Assembly: GCF_000611645.1 (NCBI RefSeq)
Contig: NW_014012053.1
Coordinates: 1-13,115, forward strand
Length of the DNA stretch: 13,115 bases
Reading direction: 5' to 3'
From: Monoraphidium neglectum
Taxonomy: Eukaryota > Chlorophyta > Chlorophyceae > Sphaeropleales > Selenastraceae
Positions 1 to 8,478 of the stretch are shown piece by piece. The translations under genes and the position numbers were made by a program. The notes beneath the pieces are model-generated. The model did no database searches. It saw only the letters and a program-made list of their open reading frames with translations, and had not been told where the DNA came from. Position 1 is the stretch's first letter; every line of letters starts with the position of its first letter.

Positions 1-1
1 G

Positions 2-740
2 GCGCAGGAGCACGAGCGGCAGGCCGCGCCGCCCCACCAGGGGGCGCCGCTGCATTCGCTATGTGACGAGCTGGGGGCGCGCAGCCTGGCCATCCGCGCC
101 GGCACGCCCCCGGCGACCGCCCTGCGCTCCTACAGCGGCGACTGCGCGACCCCGACTTGGCCTGGTCACCCCGCCACCCCCCCGCCGCCCGACGCGCCCG
201 CGGCGCCGCAGCCGGCGGCCTGCGGGCGCATGGGCGGCGGGGGCGGCCATGGTCTGGGGGGTACGGTCGGGTACCAGGTTACGACTGAGGGATCGGGCCT
301 CATCCGCGCGGCATCCACCGGTGAGGGCAGGGGCGCCAGATGGGCGGGTTGGGCAAGCGGGCTTCAGGACTCAGGGTGCCCCTCGGGTGTTGTACCCAGC
401 CCCAGCCGGCCGCAGTATCAAGGGGTGGTCTTGGAAGTGCACAGCGGAGGCGCTTCGATGCCATCACTCCCCCCTCCTGGAAACGGCAGCACCCAGCCCC
501 AGCACACCCACCACGCCCCTTGACCTGTTCCCCACTCTCCCCCCGCCTCCAGGCAGCGGCGGGGCTGCGGCTAGTGCGTTCGCGGCAGCCGCAGACCGCG
601 CCGCCGCGCTCGCGCCGTCGAAGGCCGCGGCGGCGGCGGCGGCGCCAGGCGAGCACTCGAGTGACTCTGAGCAGCACCACGAGTGCCAGTTCAGCATAAT
701 CCGGCACCGCCACTACCACCAGCACCAGTGGTCCGGTCGC

Positions 741-777
<37 letters not shown>

Positions 778-2112
778 CGTGGCAGCACTATCAGCAGCAC
801 CACCAAGAGCAGCAGCCCTGGCACGCCACCGCCCCCCCGCAGCCCGCCGCGCCCGCGCCGGCGCCCACGCCCGCGGCGCCCCGACTGCCGCCGATGCAGG
901 GCCACTCGCGCGGCGTCATAGGCTGGTACGGCGCCGCGGTCGCCCGCCTGGCGGCCCTCGTGCAGGCCGCGGACGCGCAGGGTCGCAGCCTGGGAGCCGC
1001 GGCGGCGGGCCGCGACGTGGCCGCGGCGGTGGAGGAGTTGCTGGAGGGGCTGTCCGGATTGGCCCTGCGTAACCGGTGAGTCGCTGGCGCGCGATCCCAT
1101 GAGAACGCGGGCCCGCCTTGCCTGCCTTGCGGGCTCGCGCGCCGCGGAAGCATCGCGGCCTCCCGCTCGGGCCGGTGCTTCCTTGGCGCCCGCGCCGGCT
1201 GGGCCCGCATCCTGACGCGCCCTCCGTGCTCCAACCGCCTCAACCGCCGGCAGGACCGCCGCCTGCGCCCTGTTCTGCACAAACCTGGCGACGGCCGCCC
1301 TGGCCGCGCCCTCTGACGCGCACTGGCGCTCTGTGCTGGCGCAGCTCGGGCTCAGCCCGGCGCAGCGCGCGGCTGCGCTCGGCTGCTACGCTATCTACCG
1401 AGACGGCCGCGCCGCGGCGCGGTCTGAGAGGAGGGCGCTGGCGCAGGTCAGGGGCCGCGGCGCAGGGGCTGTACCACGCAGGGGTTGGTTCGGCTGCCCT
1501 CTGCTGACTCGCGTTGCCCTTTCTCCTCATCAGCAACGCGTGCATTCATGCATGCAGGCACGCCGCGACGCCCGTGCAGCAGCAATGGGTGTCAGCTCTG
1601 GGCTCGCTCATGCCCCTAACACATGCTCCACGCGACAAGCGCACACATGTTTGTGCTTGCCCCTCCCTTCCCATACAAGCACTTGCCTTTGTGTGCGTAT
1701 GTGTGTGCGTGCGTGTGTGTGCGTGTGTGACACACTCTTTGCCCCAAAAATAACACATACACACATGTGTTTGCGCTTCTTCTCTCTGTCATGCACACGC
1801 CCTTTATCACGCACGCGCTCTGCCATGCCCCGCCCCCCACCCCAGGAGCTGGAGCGGGCCCTGGCCTCCGGCGACGCTCGCGCCTACGCCGACGGCCGCC
1901 TCCCCTTGCGCCTCGCGGCCGCCCTGTCGTCGGAGCAGTCCGCGCTCGCGTCGCTCGCGCTCGCGCTGCAGTCCGTCATGAGCGCGACGCAGTCCGCGCG
2001 GTGGGCGGTCTACTCCTGGCCGTTCTTCCCGTCGCCGGTCGACCTTTTGGCGGCCATGGAAGAGGAGGCAGGCGGCCTAGGCGCCGCTGCGCCGGCGGCG
2101 CTGCGGACGTAG
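2..2112 (+). CDS. C-terminal part of an Ala/Gln-rich protein, possibly a bZIP-type regulator (5' end outside window)
   Basis: Proposed exons are 2-320, 553-1075, 1254-1446 and 1846-2112, giving 433 residues to the TAG at 2110-2112. Donors are GTGAGG, GTGAGT and GTCAGG and every acceptor ends in CAG; phases agree at all three junctions. The first donor could instead be GTACGG at 261, which keeps the same phase. Visible residues 1-170 are rich in Ala, Pro and Gly. Residues 171-181 are a pure glutamine run, followed by more His/Gln. From about residue 281 (RTAACALF) the chain is predicted helical, with LAQLGLSPAQRAAALGCYA and, near the end, SVMSATQSARWAVYSWPFFP. That layout recalls the helical C-terminal regions of green-algal bZIP proteins, but the basic-zipper itself would lie upstream, so this identity is inference. 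The coding nature is well supported; the function is not. Confidence 0.7.
744..776 (+). repeat. (CAG)11 coding microsatellite, polyglutamine
   Basis: Eleven perfect CAG codons lie in frame in the second visible exon of the first gene and encode eleven glutamines. Interrupted His/Gln-rich codons follow, so the pure run sits in a wider Q/H-rich segment. Such tracts vary in length between strains and are common in transcriptional regulators. Confidence 0.95.
1691..1729 (+). repeat. GT-rich microsatellite in intron 1447-1845
   Basis: An imperfect GT/GC dinucleotide tract lies inside the last intron of the first gene. A short CA-rich stretch follows at about 1753-1766 and could pair with it in the transcript. 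The intron is 399 bp and ends in a pyrimidine-rich CCCCAG acceptor. Confidence 0.85.
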
Positions 2113-2180
2113 GCGGCCGCCATTCACACGCGCGGGCGCTGCGCACTCTCGCCCGTCAGGGGTTTGCTTCTCCTCCTGAC

Positions 2181-2188
2181 TGACGTCA
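2181..2188. promoter_or_regulatory. TGACGTCA palindrome (CRE-type bZIP site)
   Basis: A perfect TGACGTCA octamer lies 69 bp after the stop codon of the first gene. This is the classic palindromic target of CRE/ATF and plant TGA-type bZIP factors. A second perfect copy occurs at 3214-3221. Function here is inferred from the motif only. Confidence 0.35.
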
Positions 2189-2647
2189 TCCCTTGTCACA
2201 TTAAGCCCGCCTATGCTGTCACTCGAAAGCCGAGGGGGCCGGCGCGCCTGGCCCGGCGCGCACGCACAACGTCTGAATGCATGGCGCCGATTTTTTGCGC
2301 GAGAAGATTGATTGATGCGCGCGGACAGCGGCAGCCGCCGCGCCGCCGCGGCGGTCGCATTTATGGCGTCGGGCCTGGCCCAGGCCGCCGCACGCGATCC
2401 GACCTCGCAATTCGGGCCCCAGGGGCCGTGCGCCGCGCGCCGGCGGGCACGCGGCGCCTGGGGCCGCCACTGTCGCGTGCGCCTCCGATGGATGAACTTC
2501 CGCCTCTTCAGCCTCCCGCCCCGCGGCCAGGCCAACACTTTTTCGTCCCGTTGCGAACGGCCCAACAGGGCTCCACCCCTAGGCATGACGCCAAAGTTGC
2601 TTGTCGTTGAGAGAGGGCCACGGGCCAGATCCAGGATGCAAATTTGG

Positions 2648-2667
2648 AGAGCCCCTGCGGGGGCTCT
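2648..2667. repeat. Perfect 8-bp inverted repeat with 4-nt loop
   Basis: The arms AGAGCCCC and GGGGCTCT flank the loop TGCG. The RNA would form a GC-rich hairpin. It lies in the intergenic region about 535 bp downstream of the first gene's stop, probably beyond its 3' UTR. No function can be assigned. Confidence 0.6.
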
Positions 2668-3030
2668 GAAACAGGAACCTCAGTCTGATACCTTTAGGCA
2701 CGCATACCTACACCCTAGCCGGAACAAACCGCGCCGGGCCGCGGGCGCCGCTGCACAAGCGCGCAACCCCCGCGTCGGCCGCCGGCCACACACTAAATGC
2801 TGCCCCCGCTCGCACTGGCTCTCTTCTGCGCCGGCCGTTTGGACGCCGATGCTCTAGCGGCTGAAACCGCCGCGCCCCTGCCCCTTGTCCCCACCCCATT
2901 ATTGTGCCGCAGCCTCCTCCCCACCCTCGGAGTCCCGCCTTTGACCTTTTTCCCCACCGCGGGTGCGCCCCGGTCGCCTGCAATAAGCGCTGCCTCAGGG
3001 CGCCGCAGTGCCTGGTCTGGGCTGTCGTCG

Positions 3031-3051
3031 GTGATGTCATCGTGATGTCAT
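3031..3051. promoter_or_regulatory. Tandem GTGATGTCAT direct repeat, 11-bp spacing
   Basis: Two identical decamers GTGATGTCAT start at 3031 and 3042, one helical turn apart. Each contains TGATGTCA, a one-base variant of the TGACGTCA bZIP site. A TGACGTT follows at 3066. The pair is about 0.8 kb upstream of the EMC3 start. Regulatory use is inference from motif and spacing. Confidence 0.35.
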
Positions 3052-3213
3052 GGCTTAGGAGACTGTGACGTTGATCCGCGGCCGCACGGCTGGCTGCTTC
3101 ACTCATTGAATTCCCGCAAAGCAATGAGATGCGACGGTTGATGTTGATGAGAGGGCCTGTGACTAAATGGGACAAGATTATGTATAGCTGGTCACCTCAC
3201 ATCACGCACCTGC

Positions 3214-3221
3214 TGACGTCA
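3214..3221. promoter_or_regulatory. TGACGTCA palindrome (CRE-type bZIP site)
   Basis: A second perfect TGACGTCA octamer, about 640 bp upstream of the EMC3 start codon. Related ACGT-core motifs lie nearby at 3393-3400 (TGACGTGG) and 3646-3653 (GACGTCAC). Confidence 0.35.
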
Positions 3222-3862
3222 AATTGAGTAATCTGTTGTGGCACCAGGGCGTTGTCAAGAGATCGCCATGCAGGATGTGCTGTGGCAGGCGGGCACACAC
3301 ATCACCATCGCAAGCGCGCTGTGCATGGCGCGCATGGTCGGTCGTGGGCCCGTCCGGTGATTTTCTCCCGCCCCTTGCTGCTGCTGTGATGTTGACGTGG
3401 AAGGCGCGGCAGCTGCATATTGGGCTCGCACCCGGGTGCCATGGGAGGCCAGGCCCAGGGCCCAATCGACTCGACACAGCAGCACTGCAACGCGCTGGCG
3501 CCTGCAACGTCTCCTGGTTCACGTCTGAGACTCTGTCAAACTAGGCATTTGCTGCAGTAACCTGGGCGGGGCTGGGATGTGGCTGTGGCTGTACTGATGC
3601 CGCACCAGCAAACCCAATGCACTAATGCGTCAGTTGGGTGCACAAGACGTCACCGCCCAGGCATAACTGCTCCCGGTACCGTACATTGCAGGGGCAAGCA
3701 GCAGCACCGAAGATGGACGTGCATGGCTGCACATGCAACTCGGAGCCATCGTAGGCGTCGCGGATGTGGTGAAGCGAACACGCTCCCGTATGTGATCTGT
3801 CATTCTAGCAGGGACGTAGATCTGAGAAAGTACAGTCCGTATATGTCATAGAGCCACTCACA

Positions 3863-5890
3863 ATGGCGCGGCCACACTTGTTAGTGCTGGACAGCGATGT
3901 GCGGGACTGGGTCTTCGTCCCGCTCACGCTGTTCATCGTGCTGATGAAGCTGGTGATGCAGTACATGCACCAGGTGCGTCCTGGAACGGCTCTGCCACCG
4001 TGCAGTCCCCGCAGTGCCAACAGCACCCTGCCACGCTGTCATCCGGCACAACGCTTCCGCCGGAGCCGCGTCTGCTGAGCGCAGCCTGCACGCGACACGA
4101 TCCGCGCGCCTGTATTGGGCGGGCGCGCAGGCCATGGCCGCCGCGCCCCCGCCGGACAAGGAGCTGCCAGAGGTGCGGGAGATGCAGGCGGCCGCGCGCA
4201 GCGGGCGCGTGCGGCAGCTCGGCAACTGGCTGCCCGAGGGCGCGCTGCGCATGCGCAAGGACTTTTTCGCGGATAAGGTGCGCCAAGCTGCGGCCCGGCC
4301 ATGCGCCTCCACCATCCAGCTCCCGACGAGCCCTGCACATGACATGCACTGCTGTACGCTGCCCCGCCTGGTCGCAACGCCTACCCATCCACCTGCTTGC
4401 AACCGCCTCACGGGCGCTCTCCCGCCCCTGAAACTTTATTCTCTCAAACAAAGGACTCGGGCTTGTTCAGCGCCAAGCCCCAGACCCGCGCCATGCACGA
4501 GGCCATGGTGACAGACCCCTCCATGATGGCGGACATGATGAAGAAGAACCTCACGGGCATGGTGCCGCAGGCGAGCGGCCGGGCGTACCGGTACATGATG
4601 CGGACTGGCGGTGTGCCACCCGCTGCCACGGAGCCAGGGGCGCTGCGGCTGGGCGCGGCGTGGCTCGCGGCGCGAGGCGACTCAGGGCTGCGGCTGGCGC
4701 TGAGGGGCGAGCTCTGCGCCGTCCCGGACGGCCAGGGGCTGGCCGCGGCCACTTGCTAGCACTCAGCCTCTTGCCTGCTCCCTTGGGTGCGCTCCATCCA
4801 GCCGTCTCCTCACCCCCGCCCCCTTGGCACTCCCTGAGCCTCCGCGCTGGCCATCCTTCCCTTCCCACAACCCTTAACCCCGCCTTGTCAACCCCAAAAC
4901 CCAAACCCAAAAGCCCTCACCCCAAAACCCTCCTCCTCCAGCTCCTCCACCTCAAACCCTCGCCCCCAAAACCCTCAACCCAAAACCTTTAACCCCAGAT
5001 CCTGATGGGTACCATCGTGTCGTTCTTCTTCAGCGGCTTTGTCATGGGCAAGGTGCCCTTTTCCCTGTCCCCCCGCTTCCGCCCCATGCTGCAGCGCGGG
5101 GTCGACCTCGCCTCCCTGGACGTGTCATATTTCACGGGGCTGTCGTACTACATTCTGCTGCTCTTCAGCAGCAGGGGGCCCTTCAGCCTCGTGTTCAGGT
5201 GGGGCCGCGGGGGGCGGGGGCACGGCCGGTGGTGCGGGCTCGTGGGGGCGCGCGAGGGGGGGGGCCCGCTGGAGGGGCCAACGCGCGCTCTTGTGGCGTG
5301 GGGATGGGGGGTGAGAGGGTGGCTGGGACAGTGGGAATGGCCGTCCTTGATACACTGTCTGTGTATCAAGACAAGAGCGCGCACACACAACGACACAACA
5401 CACACACACTCACACACACACACACACACACAACACACACACACAGCAAATCGTGCACACACACAATCACTATTGCGTGTGGGCGCAGGCATACACAATC
5501 AGCTGTAGAGTACTGGCCACCCTTCCAACCCTGCAGCCCTCAACCCGTCGCCCCCTCAACCCTGCCACCAACATTGCAATCCCCTAGAGAGGACACTGTG
5601 GATGATGCTGAGCTCATGCGGCGCCAGATGGCCATGGGCGCGACGCCGGGGGCGGGTGAGGGGCTTGCCCGTGTGTGTGTGTGTGCATGTGCGCACTTGT
5701 CTGTGTATGTGTGTGTTTGGGGGCGTGGGGGTGGTGGGGAGTGACAGCTCGTCTCCCGGGGTCATGGGCAATGGCGGACCTGGAGAATACAGCCAGTGCC
5801 ATGCGCCTGACCCGCCTCCACATGCTTTTCGCGCAAATCCATAGACACACTCACACACAACACACACGCGTGCTCCGGCATTCCCAGACG

Positions 5891-5933
<43 letters not shown>

Positions 5934-6127
5934 AGCGAGCTCGCTGCCGGTGCTCCCCATCACTGTCACGAGTCCGCTCGCCCCCTGTCAAACCCTGCCC
6001 AGGCTTTGACGCTGTGGCTGTGTTCAAGAGCGAGAAGGCGGCCTGGGAGGCGACGGCCCACGAGTGGGCGCTTGAGTCTGCAGAGGCTGACGCGCTGCGC
6101 GTGCTGCGGCCCGCGGGTGGCGGCTGA
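3863..6127 (+). CDS. EMC3: ER membrane protein complex subunit 3 (EMC3/TMEM111)
   Basis: EMC3 is the Oxa1-superfamily core of the ER membrane complex, which inserts tail-anchored and other membrane proteins into the ER. Exons are 3863-3973, 4131-4277, 4454-4570, 4999-5198, 5588-5655 and 6003-6127, giving 255 residues; human EMC3 has 261. The start ATG has the context ACAATGG. TM1 is about residues 14-36 (W16, P20). A cytosolic helical region follows, with a TDPSMMADMMKKN motif before TM2. TM2 (about 126-142) leads into the signature SGFVMGKVPFSLSPRFRPML, and TM3 is about 170-191 with R184. The C-terminal tail has EDTVDDAELMRRQM and HEWALE, as in the family. Four introns are GT-AG; intron 3 (4571-4998) appears to be GC-AG. 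M32 replaces the Arg/Lys usual in TM1. The family call is very secure; only the donor of intron 3 is debatable. Confidence 0.96.
4571..4998 (+). other. Probable GC-AG intron of EMC3 with telomere-like C-rich stretch
   Basis: Exon 3 ends GMVPQ and exon 4 begins ILMGTI. Joined, they align without gaps to the family pattern at the start of TM2, which places the donor at CAG|GCGAGC. The nearest phase-compatible GT donor is at 4613 and would add 14 residues. The intron's second half, 4869-4997, is a run of CCCAAAA/CCCTTAA-like units leading to the CCCCAG acceptor. Confidence 0.75.
4869..4997. repeat. Degenerate telomere-like C-rich repeat in EMC3 intron 3
   Basis: Repeated C3-5 blocks are separated by AAAA, AAA, TTAA or CTC. 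On the opposite strand this reads as TTTTGGG/TTTGGG-type units, resembling degraded plant/algal TTTAGGG telomeric sequence. It doubles as the pyrimidine-rich tract upstream of the splice acceptor. Confidence 0.55.
5346..5370. repeat. Perfect 10-bp inverted repeat with 5-nt loop in EMC3 intron 4
   Basis: CTTGATACAC and GTGTATCAAG are exact reverse complements around the loop TGTCT. The hairpin sits in intron 5199-5587, just before a long CA-rich tract (5381-5466). It is less GC-rich than its surroundings, so base composition alone does not explain it. Confidence 0.8.
5381..5466 (+). repeat. CA-rich microsatellite in EMC3 intron 4
   Basis: An imperfect CA dinucleotide tract of about 86 bp lies in the 3' half of intron 5199-5587. 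The 5' end of the same intron is strongly G-rich (5199-5275). Confidence 0.9.
5671..5717 (+). repeat. GT-rich microsatellite in EMC3 intron 5
   Basis: A GT dinucleotide tract with few interruptions begins 15 bp after the donor GTGAGG of intron 5656-6002. It is complementary to the CA tracts at 5844-5929 in the same intron. Confidence 0.9.
5844..5929 (+). repeat. CA-rich microsatellite, with pure (AC)19 at 5892-5929, EMC3 intron 5
   Basis: CA-rich sequence at 5844-5869 is followed by an uninterrupted (AC)19 run. It lies 74 bp upstream of the intron's CCCAG acceptor. Together with the GT tract at 5671-5717 it could form an intramolecular stem in the pre-mRNA. Confidence 0.92.
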
Positions 6128-6199
6128 CGCGGGTGGTGATGACATCAGCGTGCGTGTTGTCCCGGGGTTTCTTTTGCTTAGCCAGACGCGCGCAGGCTT

Positions 6200-6204
6200 T
6201 GTAA
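6200..6204 (+). terminator. TGTAA polyadenylation signal of EMC3
   Basis: TGTAA, the usual poly(A) signal of chlorophyte nuclear genes, occurs 72 bp after the EMC3 stop codon. It lies 69 bp before the proposed start of the next gene. No other TGTAA was seen just after a gene in the window. Confidence 0.55.
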
Positions 6205-6273
6205 CATTTTCGCATCGACCGACTATCAAGCTGTATCTGTTTCCAGCAACTTGGCAGGTGCATATCCCGCAAG

Positions 6274-8478
6274 ATGAGCGCTTGGCTGACAGTCAGGTAT
6301 TGTTGCCTTCAACAGCAGTGGTGCGACTGGTAATGCTCGTATGTTTGCAGCTACCTTCACCTGGCATCGCGATGCGATTCGCAAGGGCCTTCTAGCGCTG
6401 GCAGCAGGCCCACACACTGCGGTGACTGCAGTGACGGCGCGTGTCAGCGGGGGCAGCCAGGTGAAGTTTTTAATACGCAGCAGTGATGTGTGCGTATGCG
6501 TTAATGTGAAATGCTGACATCGTCGGGGCCGGCCACCTGATCGTCCTGGAACCGAACCCTCACGTACGTACGGCACGTGTCTCTGGATACAAAGTTCAAC
6601 CGGTCTGAGGTCATCACTGAGGGTTTGCTGCCGTGGATACAGCGGGGCGCAGGCAAGACCCGGGCAGAGCCTGCGTCTCCCGCCATCACCTCGAGCTGCT
6701 GTGGCCTGAGCACCGCAGCAGCAGCATGCCAATGTCCAGCCACAACATGCAGCAGATAAGGTGGGCATGTATGGCATAAATTGCACACGCATACTGCAAT
6801 TGTTTTCATGTGAGTCGACTCCTACTCGCTGTTGCTCACGTGGCCACCAGCTCTGCAGCCGACCGCACGCACGACAGCACCAAGCTGTGTGCGCTCCCGC
6901 CAATGTGCCCCCATCGACCGTGGCAGGCCGAACGCCGCCGGCCTGGCCTGCGCCGCGGCGCTCCTGCTGCTTGCACAGTGCGCGGCGGCTCAGACGGCGC
7001 CGACGCAAGACACGCGGGTTGTGCCGCAATGTGTGTGGTATCCCAGCTTTGCGCTGTGCGCGTCAGCATACGGTGAGCCCGCGTTTGGTCTGTCGGTCCG
7101 CACCTAGTCACACCTCATAAGTCGCACGCACCAGCTCATTGACGGGGAAAGCGGCTTAAACCGCAAGTCATGGATTTAAGTAATGGCCAGCAGTTCGGGC
7201 GAGTCTCCATTGTGGGGCGAGCTGTGCCGCCATGCGTGACCTGGAACGCGGCTCCAAAAGCCAAGCCGCCAACTCCCTGCCCGCCGCCTGCGCCGCCTGC
7301 CCTCGGGCCCTCTGCCCCTTGCAATCCCAGGCGCGGTGTCGTCCTTCTTAACGCGGGCCCCCGCCAGCGGCATGGTCCGCGTCGCGTTCCGCATGACCGC
7401 TGCCCTGGAGGCGTGCGCGCCGCGCGCCACGCGGGCCGACTGCGAGGCGGCGCCCGCGGGGGACGGGTGCGCCTGGAACGCAACCGCGCAGGTGCGCATG
7501 CCCCAATGAGGCCTTTCCACGAGAAGAAGCCAACGGCCGCTTCTGTTTCGCAAGGCAAATGCGTGTACCTCTCGCAAAGCCCTGCCTGCAAGCGCTTAGC
7601 CTGGCTGAAACCAAACTGCCAAGCCTGCAATGCATGACTTCCGCTGCTTGTGCATTGTCACAAACTCTGCTGCCCCGCAACCCACCTCACTACGGAAATC
7701 GGGCAGCCACAAGTCGCCGCCCCTCGCAGCGGCCCCCCGCCACCCACGTCCATCCGCACCACGCACCCGCGCACAGCCCCCAGGCTGTGCACTGGGACAG
7801 CGAGCCACCAGCGAGCTCGCGCTGAGGGCGGCGTTCGACTTGATTGATTTGCAAAGCGGCGGCGGGCCCAGCCCAGCGGACGAGGCCGCGATCCAGCGGA
7901 TGCTCGAATGCAGCAGGGTTGTCGGCAAGGACAGCTGCGCCGAGCGGCCCGGCGGCCTGTGCACGGCCCGCGGCGGGCCGCTGCCGCCGTGGGCGAGCGG
8001 GTCGGCGCAGGCGCGGCGCGCTTACCAGAAGGCTGACTGCGTGCCGACTGAGGCGGGGTCGGTCGTGGGGATGTTGGGGCCGGAGGAGGCGTCTCAGGCG
8101 GGCGGCGGGGGCAGCGCGCTGTTCCGCTTGGCGGCGCTGTGCGGCTCGCGGCGCGACCGCGAGGCTTGTGAGAGCGCCGGCAGCATGACAGTCAGCCTCG
8201 AGCGCGCGCGGCTCATCAGGGAGGGCAAGTTCGACGCTGCCCTCGCAATCGCCGCTGAGACGGCCGGCGCGCCGTCAAAAAGCAGCGTGCCGGCCCGCTT
8301 GGCGCCGCTGGCCGAGAAGGCTGACTCCGCCGACGCTTCTGCACTCACGCCCGCGGGCTCGCGCGCGCCTGTGGCCTCGGCAATGCCGGCCGCCAAGGGG
8401 GGTGCGGTTGCACGCGGGGCTGCCCTGCTTCCGCGATGTCTGGGGCTTGTCGCACTGCTGGTGGCGGCGTTTCCCTGA
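6274..8478 (+). CDS. Secreted cysteine-rich protein with four C-x8-C modules and possible GPI anchor
   Basis: I do not recognise the family. Proposed exons are 6274-6296, 6927-7072, 7331-7491 and 7801-8478 (335 residues); using the acceptor at 7776 instead adds eight residues. All phases agree. The 23-bp first exon is inferred: the signal-peptide frame has no upstream ATG after the stop at 6811, and this ATG with donor GTATTG restores the phase. Residues 11-29 form a hydrophobic signal peptide (AGLACAAALLLLAQCAAA). The mature part has cysteine pairs at 43/52, 85/94, 147/156 and 224/233, each spaced C-x8-C. Additional cysteines lie at 103, 164 and 190. N106 lies in an NAT glycosylation sequon. 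The end (LLPRCLGLVALLVAAFP) is a hydrophobic tail after small residues, as in GPI-anchor signals. It is probably an extracellular or cell-wall protein. The last two exons are better supported than the first. Confidence 0.62.
6297..6926 (+). other. Long first intron (630 bp) of the Cys-rich protein gene
   Basis: No convincing exon was found in this stretch. It has the donor AG|GTATTG and the acceptor TGGCAG, preceded by a C-rich tract. It contains two CACGTG (G-box) hexamers at 6574-6579 and 6837-6842. The boundaries depend on the inferred first exon; if that exon is wrong, this is upstream non-coding sequence. Confidence 0.5.

Larger units (their letters stand above)
2113..3862. other. Intergenic region, about 1.75 kb, no supported gene
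   Basis: Several open frames cross this stretch on both strands, but none has recognisable protein sequence, splice-consistent extension or biased composition beyond what high GC produces. It should hold the 3' UTR of the first gene and the promoter and 5' UTR of EMC3. I saw no TGTAA signal after the first gene's stop codon and no clear TATA box. It contains dispersed ACGT-core motifs and one perfect short hairpin, listed separately. Confidence 0.7.

Noticed and set aside
300..1280. Long antisense open frame opposite the first gene
   Set aside because: Its Arg/Gly/Leu-rich composition mirrors the real sense exons in high-GC DNA, and it runs across well-supported introns of the sense gene.
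2312..2857. 181-codon plus-strand open frame in the intergenic region
   Set aside because: Arg/Ala/Pro-rich with no motif, and no splice-consistent continuation on either side.
5381..5929. CA/GT tracts considered as a CRISPR or satellite array
   Set aside because: Simple dinucleotide repeats without spacers or conserved repeat units; ordinary intronic microsatellites.
6226..7029. 267-codon minus-strand open frame
   Set aside because: No recognisable domain, and it overlaps the EMC3 3' region and the signal-peptide exon of the next gene. Better explained by low stop-codon density.
7170..7637. 155-codon plus-strand open frame across introns of the Cys-rich gene
   Set aside because: Wrong frame relative to the phase-consistent exon 7331-7491, and it is rich in proline from intron pyrimidine tracts.
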